The position numbers were made by a program, and so were the translations under genes. From assembly GCF_000025265.1 (NCBI RefSeq), contig NC_013739.1:1612001-1676000 (forward strand): a stretch of 64,000 nucleotides of DNA. The letters are read 5' to 3'. Below are positions 53,527 to 62,376 of the stretch, in pieces. Each line of letters starts with the position of its first letter. Position 1 is the stretch's first letter. The notes beneath the pieces are model-generated. The model saw only the letters and a program-made list of their open reading frames with translations, made no database searches and was not told where the DNA came from. The DNA comes from Conexibacter woesei DSM 14684 (lineage in GTDB: Bacteria; Actinomycetota; Thermoleophilia; Solirubrobacterales; Solirubrobacteraceae).

Positions 53527-54267
53527 ATGCCTCACGCCCCTTCCCCCCAGATGCCTGACGTGCCCCAGACGCCCGGCGGGATCTCGCGCCGGCCGCCGGT
53601 CGTGCTGATCGCCGCGCACGACGAGGCCGATCGGCTGCCGGCGACGCTCGCCGCGCTGCAGGAGGTCTTCCCGGGCGCGCGCGTGGTCGTCGCCGACGAC
53701 GGCTCGACCGACGGCACCGCCGAGGTCGCCGCCGCGCACGGGGCGGAGGTGGCGCGCTCGGAGCGCAACGTCGGCAAGGGCGGCGCGGCGACGCTCGGCG
53801 CGGAGCGCCTGCTGGCGCTCGCGCACGAGCCCGACCCGCCCGTGATCCTGCTCTGCGACGGCGATCTGGCGACGAGCGCCGGTGCGCTGGCGCAGCTGGT
53901 CGACGTCGTCGCGGCGGGGGAGGCCGACCTCGCGGTCGCGGCGTTCGCCAGGCGCGTCGGCGGCGGCTTCGGCCTCGCGGTCGGCTTCGCGCGGTGGGCG
54001 ATCGCGCGCCGCTGCGGTGAGACGTTCGACGCGCCGATCTCCGGCCAGCGCGCGTTGCGCGCGGACCTGCTGCCGGCCGTCGTCCCGTTCGCGCCGCGCT
54101 TCGGGATGGAGATCGGGATGACGGTCGACGCCGTTCGCGCCGGCTACCGCGTGAAGGAGGTCGAGCTGCCGCTGACGCACCGCGCGACCGGCAAGACGCT
54201 CCAGGGCTTCCTCCACCGCGGGCGGCAGCTGAAGGACTTCGTCGCGGTGTACCTCGCGCGCCGCTGA
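53527..54267 (+). CDS. Family 2 glycosyltransferase
   Basis: This 246-residue GT-A protein has VVLIAAHDEADRLPATL, VVVADDGSTDGTAEVA (DDGS), and DGDLATSAGALAQLV in the DxD position. A C-terminal part follows, with SGQRALRADLLPAVVP and GYRVKEVELPLTHRATG, similar to dolichyl/polyprenyl-phosphate glycosyltransferases. There are no C-terminal transmembrane helices. It probably transfers a sugar to a lipid phosphate or a glycan. It diverges from the biotin-carrier gene. Confidence 0.87.
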   Translation: MPHAPSPQMPDVPQTPGGISRRPPVVLIAAHDEADRLPATLAALQEVFPGARVVVADDGSTDGTAEVAAAHGAEVARSERNVGKGGAATLGAERLLALAHEPDPPVILLCDGDLATSAGALAQLVDVVAAGEADLAVAAFARRVGGGFGLAVGFARWAIARRCGETFDAPISGQRALRADLLPAVVPFAPRFGMEIGMTVDAVRAGYRVKEVELPLTHRATGKTLQGFLHRGRQLKDFVAVYLARR

Positions 54268-54319
54268 GCGCGCCGCGCGCCACGCACCGTCGCGCGCCGT
54301 CGCGCTTCGCGCCCGCGCG

Positions 54320-55207
54320 TCAGCGCCCGCAGCGCGCGAGCGCGCCGGCGTAGAAGCGCAGGTACTCGTCGATGTGCTCGCGCCAGTAGTCGCCCTCGTG
54401 CGCGCCGGGCCAGACGCGGTGGCGGACGTCGGCGCCGCCGGCTCTGAGCGCCTGCGCGAGCGCCGTGCCGCCGGCGCGGAAGGGGTCCTCGTCGCCGCCG
54501 TCGAGCCACAGCGGCATCCCGCGCCACGGCGCGGCGTCGGCACGCGCGGCGGCGATCACGTCGTGGCGGGCGAAGTCCTCGGCGTCGTCGAACGCACCGG
54601 GGGCGGTCTCGCCGGCGGACTCCCACAGCGCGGCCGAGTGGCCGCCGACGGCGCAGAAGCGGCCGGGGTGCTGCCGTGCGATCGCGTAGGCACCGAAGCC
54701 GCCCATCGAGATGCCGCCGATCGCGACCCGTCTGGGGTCGGCGTGCAGGCGGCGAGCGGCGTCGGGGATCGCCTCCTCGACGACGTAGCGCTCCCACGCG
54801 CCGTCGTCGCGGTCGTGCCAGTACGACGCCTCGCCGCCGTCGGGGAAGACGATCGCGGGCGCGCGGTCGCCGAGCGCGGCGAGCGCGGCGAACAGCTCGT
54901 CGGAGAGGTTCGAGTCGTTGCCGTCCTCGCCGCGGCCGTGGAGGAAGACGAGCAGCGGGCGGCCGCTGCCGCCGCCGCGCGGCGTGACGAGCGTCTGCTC
55001 GGTCTCGCGTCCGCCGAGCGCGTCGCTCGCGAGCGACGCGTGCTCGACGGTCGCACCCTGCGGGTCGTAGCCGCGGGCGATCTCGCGGACACCGCTGACG
55101 ATCAGCACGACGACGACCGCGATGCCGGCGACCACGCCGAGCGCGATCAGCCGCCGCCGCGCGACGTGTCGTGGTGCCCCGTCCTCCGCCGTCCGCTCGC
55201 TCGACAC
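54320..55207 (-). CDS. Membrane-anchored alpha/beta hydrolase (esterase)
   Basis: This 295-residue protein has one N-terminal transmembrane helix (about 20-40, LIALGVVAGIAVVVVLIVSG) and so is probably displayed outside the membrane. The hydrolase domain has LLVFLHGRGEDGNDSN (oxyanion loop), nucleophile Ser in IGGISMGGFGAYAI, acid in WLDGGDEDPF, and catalytic His in VWPGAHEGDYW. It resembles esterase D/antigen-85-like carbohydrate or lipid esterases. GTG 55207 is the start. Confidence 0.87.
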   Translation of the reverse strand: MSSERTAEDGAPRHVARRRLIALGVVAGIAVVVVLIVSGVREIARGYDPQGATVEHASLASDALGGRETEQTLVTPRGGGSGRPLLVFLHGRGEDGNDSNLSDELFAALAALGDRAPAIVFPDGGEASYWHDRDDGAWERYVVEEAIPDAARRLHADPRRVAIGGISMGGFGAYAIARQHPGRFCAVGGHSAALWESAGETAPGAFDDAEDFARHDVIAAARADAAPWRGMPLWLDGGDEDPFRAGGTALAQALRAGGADVRHRVWPGAHEGDYWREHIDEYLRFYAGALARCGR

Positions 55208-55271
55208 GAACGGCGATTGTACGTCCGGTCGGGCGCATCACCGTGCACCAGGCGGCGGTAAGCTCCGGCCG

Positions 55272-56060
55272 ATGGCCGATCAGGACCCGAGACTGTCGAG
55301 AATGAAGGCGCAGGTCTACAAGGACTCGCGCGACCAGGACTACTTCGACAAGTTCCACGAGCGCGCGCGCACGACAGAGCCGAACTGGGTCTACGAGGCG
55401 GTCCGCGTCGTGACCGTGCTGTGGGGGCTGATCGCGTTCCGCATGCGCGGCTACCACTCCGAGCGCGTGCCGAGCGACGGCGCCGTGATCCTCGCGCCGA
55501 ACCACGCATCCTTCATGGACCACTTCTTCGCGGGCGCGTTCATCCGCCGGCGCGTGCGCTTCATGGCGAAGTCGCAGCTGTTCAGCAAGCCGATGGAGTG
55601 GATCTTCTCGCCCGGCGGCGTCTTCCCAGTGCGGCGTGGCGCGTTCGACGAGGACGCGTTCGTTACGACCTACTCGATCCTCGAGCGCAGAGGCGCGCTC
55701 GTGATGTACTGCGAGGGCGGCCGCTCGCGCACCGGCAGAGTCAGCGACCGCGCGCGGCCGGGGATCGGCCGGATCGCGCTGCAGTCCGGCGCGCCGGTCG
55801 TGCCGATCGCGATCTACGGCTCGGTCAGAGTCCGCAACTGGAAGAGACTCCAGTTCCCGAAGGTGACGATCCTCTACGGCGAGCCGATGCGCTGGGAGCA
55901 GATCGACAGACCGACGCGCGAGCAGCAGCAGGAGGTCGCGGACGCGATCCTCGGCGAGATCAAGACGCTGTACGGGGAGCTGGAGCAGTACGGCCCCAAG
56001 GGCGTCGCAGAGCGCGTGCGTGCGGAGCGGCGCGCCGCGAAGCCCGCCGGCGTCGCGTAG
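55272..56060 (+). CDS. 1-Acyl-sn-glycerol-3-phosphate acyltransferase (PlsC family)
   Basis: This 262-residue acyltransferase has block I NHASFMDHFF (HX4D catalytic, with the Asp present), block II GGVFPVRRGAF, block III MYCEGGRSRTG (EGxRSxxG glycerophosphate-binding type), and block IV PVVPIAIYGS. It has one weak hydrophobic segment near residues 45-60. It adds an acyl chain to lysophosphatidate or a related acceptor at the inner membrane face. The start is ATG 55272. Confidence 0.92.
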   Translation: MADQDPRLSRMKAQVYKDSRDQDYFDKFHERARTTEPNWVYEAVRVVTVLWGLIAFRMRGYHSERVPSDGAVILAPNHASFMDHFFAGAFIRRRVRFMAKSQLFSKPMEWIFSPGGVFPVRRGAFDEDAFVTTYSILERRGALVMYCEGGRSRTGRVSDRARPGIGRIALQSGAPVVPIAIYGSVRVRNWKRLQFPKVTILYGEPMRWEQIDRPTREQQQEVADAILGEIKTLYGELEQYGPKGVAERVRAERRAAKPAGVA

Positions 56061-56066
56061 CGCGTA

Positions 56067-56975
56067 TTACGCGTAGACCGGCGCCAGCTCGCCCCACGCG
56101 GCGGCGTCGTGCCCGGGGATCGCGAGCGCGCCGGGCGTCTGGCGAAGGTAGTGCCCGATCTCTCTCAGCGAGCGGCGGAAGCGGTGCTCGTCGTGCAGCA
56201 GGAACGGCGTCGCGCCGTCGCGCAGCGTCGCCCACGTGAACGCCGCGTCGCCGATCAGCAGCGCCTCGCGGCCGTCCAGCCGCAGCAGCACCGACTGGTG
56301 CCCGGCGGTGTGGCCGGGCGTCGACAGCAGCCGCACGGAGCCGTCGCCGAACAGGTCGAAGGTCTGTCCGAATGTCGCGAACGAGTCGATCTCGGGGTCG
56401 TCGTAGTCGAGCGCGCGCCAGTCGAAGGCGTGGTCGAACTGGCGCGAGTGGTAGCCGTTGCGCCAGCCGCCGCCGGCGCCCGCGGCGGCCCATTCGCGCC
56501 GGTCGACGACGAACGTCGCGGCGGGGAACGCCTCGACGCCGCTCGCGTGGTCTATGTGCAGGTGCGTCATGACGACGGTGCGGACGTCGGTCGCGGCGAT
56601 CCCGAGCGCCTCCAGCTGGGCGGGGATCAACTGCTCGCGCGTCGTCCGGACCTCGTAGAGCAGCGGGCCGGCGCGGCCCATGCTCGCGCGCAGGCCATCG
56701 AGCACGCTGGGGTGGAAGCCGGTGTCGACGAGCAGCGGCCCGGCGGTCGGGTGCTCGACGAGGAACGCGGGCACCGGCAGCGCCGGCCAGCGCGAACGCG
56801 ACGCGAGCGCGCCGGCGACGTCGCGCAGCCGTCCGAGCCGGCCGCGGCGGCGGTCGAGGTAGGCCGCCGGCGCCGGCATCTCGCCCGCCAGCAGCGGATG
56901 CAGCCGCACCGTCGCCGCGGCGCTGCCGCCGGGCAGCGGGTGCGTGAGCGGCTTGCACTCGGTCGCGACGGCCAT
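56067..56975 (-). CDS. Metallo-beta-lactamase-fold hydrolase, AHL-lactonase-like
   Basis: This 302-residue MBL protein has the metal motif VVMTHLHIDHASGVEAFP (HxHxDH), a later His in LSTPGHTAGHQSVLL, bridging Asp in LLIGDAAFTW, and final His in IPGHDAAAWG. The 40 residues before PVPAFLVEHP and the loop with GYHSRQFDHAFDW resemble the lactonase group (AiiA/AttM-like). It may hydrolyse N-acyl-homoserine lactones or another lactone. Its 3' end is 6 bases from the convergent acyltransferase gene. Confidence 0.85.
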   Translation of the reverse strand: MAVATECKPLTHPLPGGSAAATVRLHPLLAGEMPAPAAYLDRRRGRLGRLRDVAGALASRSRWPALPVPAFLVEHPTAGPLLVDTGFHPSVLDGLRASMGRAGPLLYEVRTTREQLIPAQLEALGIAATDVRTVVMTHLHIDHASGVEAFPAATFVVDRREWAAAGAGGGWRNGYHSRQFDHAFDWRALDYDDPEIDSFATFGQTFDLFGDGSVRLLSTPGHTAGHQSVLLRLDGREALLIGDAAFTWATLRDGATPFLLHDEHRFRRSLREIGHYLRQTPGALAIPGHDAAAWGELAPVYA

Positions 56976-57031
56976 CGCAGCGAGCCTACCCGCCGCACCG
57001 GAAAGGAGCGCTGGATAGGCTCGGACGTCTC

Positions 57032-57640
57032 ATGGACGCCTCCGCGCTGCTTCGTCCGGGACTGCTCGCCGGCCGCGTCGTCGCCCTCGGCGGCGGCTCC
57101 GCCTTCGGCCCCTCGCTCGCCGCCCTCGGTGCCGTCACCGCGGCGCTGCCGGTGACGCTCGACGAGGATGACGCCTCCGCCCATGCGCTCGGCGCGCTGC
57201 GCGCCCACGGCTCGCTCGACGTGCTCGTGCACGACCTGCGCCCGGCGTTCGGCAGCGGCGGGCACGACGGCATGCGCGCCGCGCTCGACAGCGCCTGGGT
57301 GACGGTCCGCGCGGTCGCGAACGCCGCCTGGGTCGACGCCGAGCGGGACGGCCGCATCGCGCTTGTCGCACCGCCGCCGGGCAGCGCTGACGGCGTGCCG
57401 GGCACCGGCGCGCCCGACCCCGACGCCGAGGCCGTCCGCGGCGCCGTCGAGAACATGGCGCGGACGCTCTCGATCGAGTGGTCGCGCTACGGGATCCGCA
57501 CGGTCGCGATCACGCCCGGCGCGCAGACGACCGACGGGCAGCTGGCGGCACTCGCCGCCTACCTCGCCTCGCCGGCGGGCGACTACTTCTCGGGCGCGCG
57601 GCTCGCGCTCGGCGAGGTCGACAGCCCCTCGCCCGCCTGA
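57032..57640 (+). CDS. SDR-fold protein lacking the catalytic motif
   Basis: This 202-residue protein aligns by eye with short-chain dehydrogenases: a Gly-rich start VVALGGGSAFGPSLAALGA (TGxxxGIG altered to ALGGGSAFG), and VENMARTLSIEWSRYGIRTVAITPGAQTT at the end. The catalytic YxxxK before this helix is absent (EAVRGAVENMA), and the Ser that precedes it is not clear. It is short, and probably a non-catalytic or binding-only relative. Its 3' end overlaps the convergent metal-exporter gene by 58 bases. Confidence 0.7.
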   Translation: MDASALLRPGLLAGRVVALGGGSAFGPSLAALGAVTAALPVTLDEDDASAHALGALRAHGSLDVLVHDLRPAFGSGGHDGMRAALDSAWVTVRAVANAAWVDAERDGRIALVAPPPGSADGVPGTGAPDPDAEAVRGAVENMARTLSIEWSRYGIRTVAITPGAQTTDGQLAALAAYLASPAGDYFSGARLALGEVDSPSPA

Positions 57641-58548
57641 GCGACCTCGATCCGCAGCGGTCCCTGCGGCGCCGCCTCGTGGTCGACCTGCAGCGTCGTG
57701 TGGTGGAGGTCGAAGCGTGTCTCCAGCTCGCGTTGCAGCGCGTGCCGCAGCTCGTGGCAGTCGAGGCCGGCTCTGACGACGACGTGCGCGGACAGCGCCG
57801 GGAAGCCGGAGGTCACCTCCCAGACATGCAGGTCGTGCACCTCGACGACGCCGCTGTGGGCGGCCATCGCGCGGCCGATCGCCTCCGGGTCGACGCCCTC
57901 CGGCGCCGCCTCCAGGAAGACCCGCCCGCTCGCCTTCACGAGCCCGTAGCCGGCGTGCAGCATCAACGCCGCGACGACGAGCGAGGCGATCGGGTCGGCC
58001 CGCTCGAAGCCCGTCACGACGATGACCGCGCCCGCGACCGCCGTGCCGATGAAGGCGTAGAGGTCGGTCAGGATGTGCTTGAAGCTGCCTTCGACGTTGA
58101 GCTTGTCGCGGTTGGCGCGCGAGAGCACCCACGTCGCGAGCAGGTTCACGACGATGCCGGCGAGCGCGACGACGAGCACCAGGCCGCCCTCGACCGACGG
58201 CGGCTCGATCAGGCGCCGGACGGCCTCGTAGACGATCCAGACGGCCAGCAGCAGGAGCGTGATCCCGTTCGCCTGCGCGGCGAGGATCTCGACGCGCCCG
58301 AAGCCGTACGTCATCGCCCCGCGGGCCGGTCTCGCGGCGACTCTGATCGCCACCAGCGAGAGCGCCAGCGCGGCGGCGTCGGTCAACATGTGGCCGGCGT
58401 CGGAGAGCAGCGCCAGCGACGAGGCGATGATCCCGACGACGACCTCGACGGACATGAACCCGACGATCAGCGCGAGTGCGATCTTCAGCGCGCGGGCGTC
58501 GGCGCCGGCCCCATGCGAATGCCCGTGGTCGTGCCCCATCGAGCCCAT
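57583..58548 (-). CDS. Cation diffusion facilitator (CzcD/ZitB-like)
   Basis: This 321-residue exporter has an N-terminal His-rich stretch (MGHDHGHSHG) and six transmembrane helices. Metal site residues are in SLALLSDAGHMLTDAAALAL (HxxxD) and FKHILTDLYAFIGT (HxxxD). A cytoplasmic C-terminal domain follows, with VHDLHVWEVTSG. It exports Zn2+/Cd2+/Co2+ by proton antiport. The start ATG 58548 gives MGSMGHDHGHSHG. It is not linked to the Zur-like site at 8.85 kb. Confidence 0.93.
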   Translation of the reverse strand: MGSMGHDHGHSHGAGADARALKIALALIVGFMSVEVVVGIIASSLALLSDAGHMLTDAAALALSLVAIRVAARPARGAMTYGFGRVEILAAQANGITLLLLAVWIVYEAVRRLIEPPSVEGGLVLVVALAGIVVNLLATWVLSRANRDKLNVEGSFKHILTDLYAFIGTAVAGAVIVVTGFERADPIASLVVAALMLHAGYGLVKASGRVFLEAAPEGVDPEAIGRAMAAHSGVVEVHDLHVWEVTSGFPALSAHVVVRAGLDCHELRHALQRELETRFDLHHTTLQVDHEAAPQGPLRIEVAQAGEGLSTSPSASRAPEK

Positions 58549-58616
58549 CGTACGCGCACGCGCGGAATAGCCCCCGTCGCCGCGTCGCGGAGCGCGGCCC
58601 CGTATCGTTGGGGTGA

Positions 58617-59138
58617 ATGAGTGAGAACCAAATGCACTGCCTGGTGGAGATCCCCAAGGGCAGCCGAAACAAGTACGAGTGGGACGAGGAGCTCGGTGCG
58701 ATCAAGTTCGATCGCTTCCTCTTCTCCTCCGTGGTCTATCCGACCGACTACGGCTTCATCCCCGAGACGCTCGGCGAGGACGGCGATCCGCTCGACGCGA
58801 TGGTCTGCGTCTCCGAGCCGACGTTCCCGGGCTGCGTCATCCCCGTCAAGGTGATCGCGCTGTTCAAGATGCGCGACGACAAGGGCATCGACGACAAGGT
58901 CCTGTGCGTGCCGCTGGAGGATCCGAACTGGAACTGGATGAACCAGCTCGACGACCTCTCGCTGCCGCTGCGCGACGAGATCTCCCACTTCTTCTCGATC
59001 TACAAGACGCCCGAGGGCAAGGTCGTCAAGGTCGACGGCTGGTTCTCGAAGGAGAGCGCGCTCGAGGTCATCCAGGAGTCGCGCGACCGCTGGACCGAGC
59101 AGCAGAACAAGCGCTCCAAGGCCCTCAACAAGGCCTGA
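58617..59138 (+). CDS. ppa: Inorganic pyrophosphatase (soluble, family I)
   Basis: This 173-residue enzyme hydrolyses PPi to two phosphates. It has the conserved EIPKGSRNKYE, DRFLFSSVVYPTDYGFIPET, and the family I signature DGDPLDAMV with the Asp cluster that binds Mg2+. KMRDDKGIDDKVLCVP follows. Length is normal for the hexameric bacterial type. The start is ATG 58617. The gene is divergent from the CDF exporter. Pyrophosphatase drives biosynthetic reactions, including aminoacyl-tRNA synthesis, to completion. Confidence 0.97.
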   Translation: MSENQMHCLVEIPKGSRNKYEWDEELGAIKFDRFLFSSVVYPTDYGFIPETLGEDGDPLDAMVCVSEPTFPGCVIPVKVIALFKMRDDKGIDDKVLCVPLEDPNWNWMNQLDDLSLPLRDEISHFFSIYKTPEGKVVKVDGWFSKESALEVIQESRDRWTEQQNKRSKALNKA

Positions 59139-59148
59139 GCACCACACG

Positions 59149-60240
59149 ATGACGGGGAACGACCGGCACGCGCAGTTCCGGGCGCAGTTCCCCGTCCTGG
59201 CCAGCGTCGCCTACCTGAACGCGGGAACGAATGGGCCGATCGCACGCAGCGCGACCGCGGCGGCCCGGGCTCAGCTGGAGCTGGAGGAGACCGCCGGCCG
59301 CGGCGGGATGGAGTTCTTCCTCGCGATGGGGGAGCGCAGCGAGGCGCTGCGCGCCGGCTACGCCGGCCGTCTCGGCGCCGCTCCCGATGACGTCGCGCTG
59401 ACGACGTCGACGACCGAGGGGGTCGGCCGCGCCCTGCAGGCGCTCGACCTCGGCCGCGGCGACGAGGTGCTGACGAGCGACGAGGAGCATCCGGGCGTCT
59501 ACGGCCCGCTGGTGGGGCTCGCGCGCGCCCGTGGGGTGGAGGTGCGCACCGCGCCGTTCGCCGCGATCGCGGACGCCGTGACACCGCGCACGAAGCTCGT
59601 CGTCTGCTCGCATGTCTCGTGGCGCAGCGGCGCCTGCGCGCCCGCCGCGCTCGCCGCGATCGAGCCGCCGCTGCTGCTCGACGGCGCCCAGGGCGTCGGC
59701 GCGGTCCCGGTCGACGTGCGCGCGCTCGGCGCCGCCTTCTACGCGGGGGCGGGGCAGAAGTGGCTGTGCGGTCCGGCCGGCACCGGGATGCTCTACGTCG
59801 CGCCGGAGCTGCGCGAGCGGATCGCTCCGCCGAGCCCCGGCTACACCAACCTCGCCGATCCCAACAGCGGCCTCGACGCGACGCCGCTCGCCGACGCCCG
59901 CGCCTACGACACGCCGGCGCTGCCGGTCGCCTCTCTCGCACACGCGCAGGCGATGCTCGACCTGTTCGAGGAGACCGGCTGGGACGAACTGCACGCGCAC
60001 GCGCACGACCTCGCCGAGCGCGCGGCCGACGCGCTGCGCGAGCGGGGGCGTGAAGTGCTCGCGCGCGACCGCACGACGCTCGTCGCCTGGCACGAGCCGG
60101 ACGCGGCGGACGTCTCCGAGCGGCTCGGCGCCGGCGGCGTCGTGATCCGCCCGCTCCCGAACGAGGATCTGCTGCGCGCCTCGTTCGGCAGCTGGAGCAG
60201 CGAGCAGGACCTCGCGCGCCTGCTCGAAGCCCTGCCCTGA
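59149..60240 (+). CDS. Class V aminotransferase-like PLP enzyme
   Basis: This 363-residue PLP protein has FPVLASVAYLNAGTNGPIA, TTSTTEGVGRALQAL, EEHPGVYGPLVGLAR, and LLLDGAQGVGAVPVDVRAL. The Schiff-base Lys is in YAGAGQKWLCGPAGTGMLY. It resembles the isopenicillin-N-epimerase/cysteine-desulfurase branch. No conserved catalytic Cys loop is visible, so desulfurase activity is not supported. It follows ppa by 10 bases and may be co-transcribed. Confidence 0.86.
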   Translation: MTGNDRHAQFRAQFPVLASVAYLNAGTNGPIARSATAAARAQLELEETAGRGGMEFFLAMGERSEALRAGYAGRLGAAPDDVALTTSTTEGVGRALQALDLGRGDEVLTSDEEHPGVYGPLVGLARARGVEVRTAPFAAIADAVTPRTKLVVCSHVSWRSGACAPAALAAIEPPLLLDGAQGVGAVPVDVRALGAAFYAGAGQKWLCGPAGTGMLYVAPELRERIAPPSPGYTNLADPNSGLDATPLADARAYDTPALPVASLAHAQAMLDLFEETGWDELHAHAHDLAERAADALRERGREVLARDRTTLVAWHEPDAADVSERLGAGGVVIRPLPNEDLLRASFGSWSSEQDLARLLEALP

Positions 60241-60261
60241 CGCGTCCTCAGGCGCGGTCGC

Positions 60262-61089
60262 TCAGCCGGTCATTCCGCCGAACAATCCCCCGTTGACGTG
60301 CAGCACCTGGCCGTGGACGTAGTTCGCCCACGGCGTGCAGAGCAGGAAGACCCCACCCGCGGCCTCCTCCGGCGACGCCGGGCGGCCGAGCGGGATCAGC
60401 ATCTGCGACATGCCGCGCAGCTGGTCGGGGATGCCGAGCTGGATCTCCTCGCCGTCGATCGTCATCTTGTTGGCGTCGTCCTTGGACTGCGTCAGGCGCG
60501 TGTCGACGAAGCCGAACGCGACCGCGTTGACGTTGACCTTGAACTGGCCCCACTCCTTCGCCAGCGTCTTGGTGAGGCCGACGACGCCGGCCTTGCCGGC
60601 CGAGTAGTTGGCCTGGCCGGCGTTGCCCATCGTGCCGGAGGTGGAGCTGACGTTGACGATCTTGCGGAAGACCTCGACGCCCTCCTCGCGCTCCTTCTTC
60701 GCCGGCTCGCGCAGGTGCGGCGCGGCGGCCCGGATCACTCTGAACGGCACGGTGACGTGGATGTCGATCATCCGCTGCCACCAGTCGTCGCTCAGCTTGT
60801 GGATCGGCGCGTCGAGCGTGTAGCCGGCGTTGTTGACGACGATGTCGAGTCTGCCCCAGGCGTCGATCGCCGTCTGGACCAGTCTGTCGGGCGCGTCGCC
60901 CTTCGTCAGGTCGCCGGCGAAGACCGTCGTCTCGCCCGCGATCTCCGACGCCGTCTGCTGCGCGACGTCGCCGTCGAGATCGTTGATCAGGACCTTCGCG
61001 CCCTGCGCCGAGAGCAGCTCGGCCGTCGCCCGGCCGATCCCGCGCGCGCTGCCGGTGACGATCGCCACCTTGTCGTCGAGGATTCCCAT
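60262..61089 (-). CDS. Short-chain dehydrogenase (3-oxoacyl-ACP reductase-like)
   Basis: This 275-residue SDR has VAIVTGSARGIGRATAELL, NNAGYTL, catalytic Ser in VNVSSTSGTMG, YSAGKAGVVG (YxxxK), and the C-terminal VHGQVLHVNGG. It has a longer loop with EPAKKEREEGVEVFRK before the Ser strand, and about 25 extra residues after FVDTRLT. It probably reduces a CoA- or ACP-linked ketone. ATG 61089 is favoured over ATG 61095 because GGGAG lies 6 bases upstream of the first and touches the second. Confidence 0.85.
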   Translation of the reverse strand: MGILDDKVAIVTGSARGIGRATAELLSAQGAKVLINDLDGDVAQQTASEIAGETTVFAGDLTKGDAPDRLVQTAIDAWGRLDIVVNNAGYTLDAPIHKLSDDWWQRMIDIHVTVPFRVIRAAAPHLREPAKKEREEGVEVFRKIVNVSSTSGTMGNAGQANYSAGKAGVVGLTKTLAKEWGQFKVNVNAVAFGFVDTRLTQSKDDANKMTIDGEEIQLGIPDQLRGMSQMLIPLGRPASPEEAAGGVFLLCTPWANYVHGQVLHVNGGLFGGMTG

Positions 61090-61263
61090 GCACATCTCCC
61101 TTTGCTGGCTCGTGTCGATCGCTGCGGCGCCGACTCTACGTCCGTAGCGCGGTGGTGGGCGCCGATTGAGTGTGCACGTTCTGTTTCCTATACCGGTCCG
61201 TTCTCCGCTGTAGCAAACAGTCCAAAATAAGAGACGGATGCCTGGTATCGTGTGATTCTCGAA

Positions 61264-62376
61264 ATGGGGAACGGCTCGATGGAAAGAACGGAACTCCTCG
61301 AAGGCGCTGCTGCTCGGCTGCGCGAGCGACTGCCGCCCAGCTGGAGAATCGCAACTGACCCGGTGAACACGGGTGCGGCGGTTCTCGATACAGCGATCGT
61401 CCTGACGGCGCCGAACGGCACGGCCACGACATTCGTCGTCGAAGCGAAGCAGGAGCTCACCCCGCGGGACGTGTCGTCCGCGTTGTCCGGTCTCGGGCGA
61501 GCGGTCCGGGCGCTCGCCACGAACATCCCGTTGCTGTTCGTGGCTCCGTGGATCAGTCCCCGGGCACGCGAGCTGCTCACCGCAGAGCGGATCAACTACG
61601 TCGATCTCACCGGCAACGTCCGCGTGCAGCTCGAGCACCCGGCTCTGTTCCTCTCATCCGGTGGAGCGGCGAGGGATCCGCGGCCGAAGCCCCGCGGCGC
61701 GGCGCGCGTGCGCGGCCCGAAGGCAGGACGTCTCATTCGGATGCTTGTCGATTCGCGGCCCCCGTATGGTGTGCGCGATCTCGCGGCCGCTGCAGGGCTT
61801 GCGCCTGGATACGTGTCGCGGATGCTCGACACCCTCGATCGTGAGGGGATGGTCGAACGCTCTCCACGTGGCGGCGTGGAGAACGTCGACGTGGCAAGCC
61901 TGCTGCGGCGCTGGGCGGAGGACTACGACGTTCTCAGATCCAATGGCGCGATGGGCTACATATCGCGGGCGGGGGTTGCAGAGGCGTACGCGGGCCTCGG
62001 CGCCGTGGGTGCCGATCGGCGTGTCGCGGTCACCGGCTCCTTCGCAGCCGTCCAGCTTGCGCCGGTGGCTGCTCCGGCGCAGCTGTTCGTCTACTGCGAC
62101 GACCCCGAGGCGGTCGCCGGCGCCTTGAACCTGCTGCCGGCCCCGCAGGCTCCAGACGTGGTTCTGCTGCGACCGTTCGACGACGTCGTGTGGACCGGGT
62201 TGCGGCGGCGGACAGACGCGGTCGCGCCGGTCGCGCCTTCGCAGATCGTCGCCGACTGCCTCACAGGCACCGGACGGATGCCGGCGGAGGGGGAGGCCGT
62301 GCTCGAGTGGATGATGCGAGACGACACGAGCTGGCGTCACGACGTCCTGCTGCAGCTGACCACCGCGAGCAGATGA
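61264..62376 (+). CDS. AbiEi-like antitoxin / transcriptional regulator (type IV TA)
   Basis: This 370-residue protein resembles AbiEi-family antitoxins. The N-terminal part (about 20-135) has a nuclease-like fold with FVVEAKQELTPRDVSSAL (E-x-K), then INYVDLTGNVRVQLEHPALF. A winged helix follows (about 160-215): RLIRMLVDSRPPYGVRDLAAAAGLAPGYVSRMLDTLDREGMVERS. The C-terminal domain has ISRAGVAEAYAGLGAVG. The partner gene overlaps it by 4 bases (ATGA). In-frame alternatives are GTG 61252 and ATG 61279; the last has GGGGA 8 bases upstream. Third-position use looks slightly less GC-biased than in neighbours. Confidence 0.78.
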   Translation: MGNGSMERTELLEGAAARLRERLPPSWRIATDPVNTGAAVLDTAIVLTAPNGTATTFVVEAKQELTPRDVSSALSGLGRAVRALATNIPLLFVAPWISPRARELLTAERINYVDLTGNVRVQLEHPALFLSSGGAARDPRPKPRGAARVRGPKAGRLIRMLVDSRPPYGVRDLAAAAGLAPGYVSRMLDTLDREGMVERSPRGGVENVDVASLLRRWAEDYDVLRSNGAMGYISRAGVAEAYAGLGAVGADRRVAVTGSFAAVQLAPVAAPAQLFVYCDDPEAVAGALNLLPAPQAPDVVLLRPFDDVVWTGLRRRTDAVAPVAPSQIVADCLTGTGRMPAEGEAVLEWMMRDDTSWRHDVLLQLTTASR

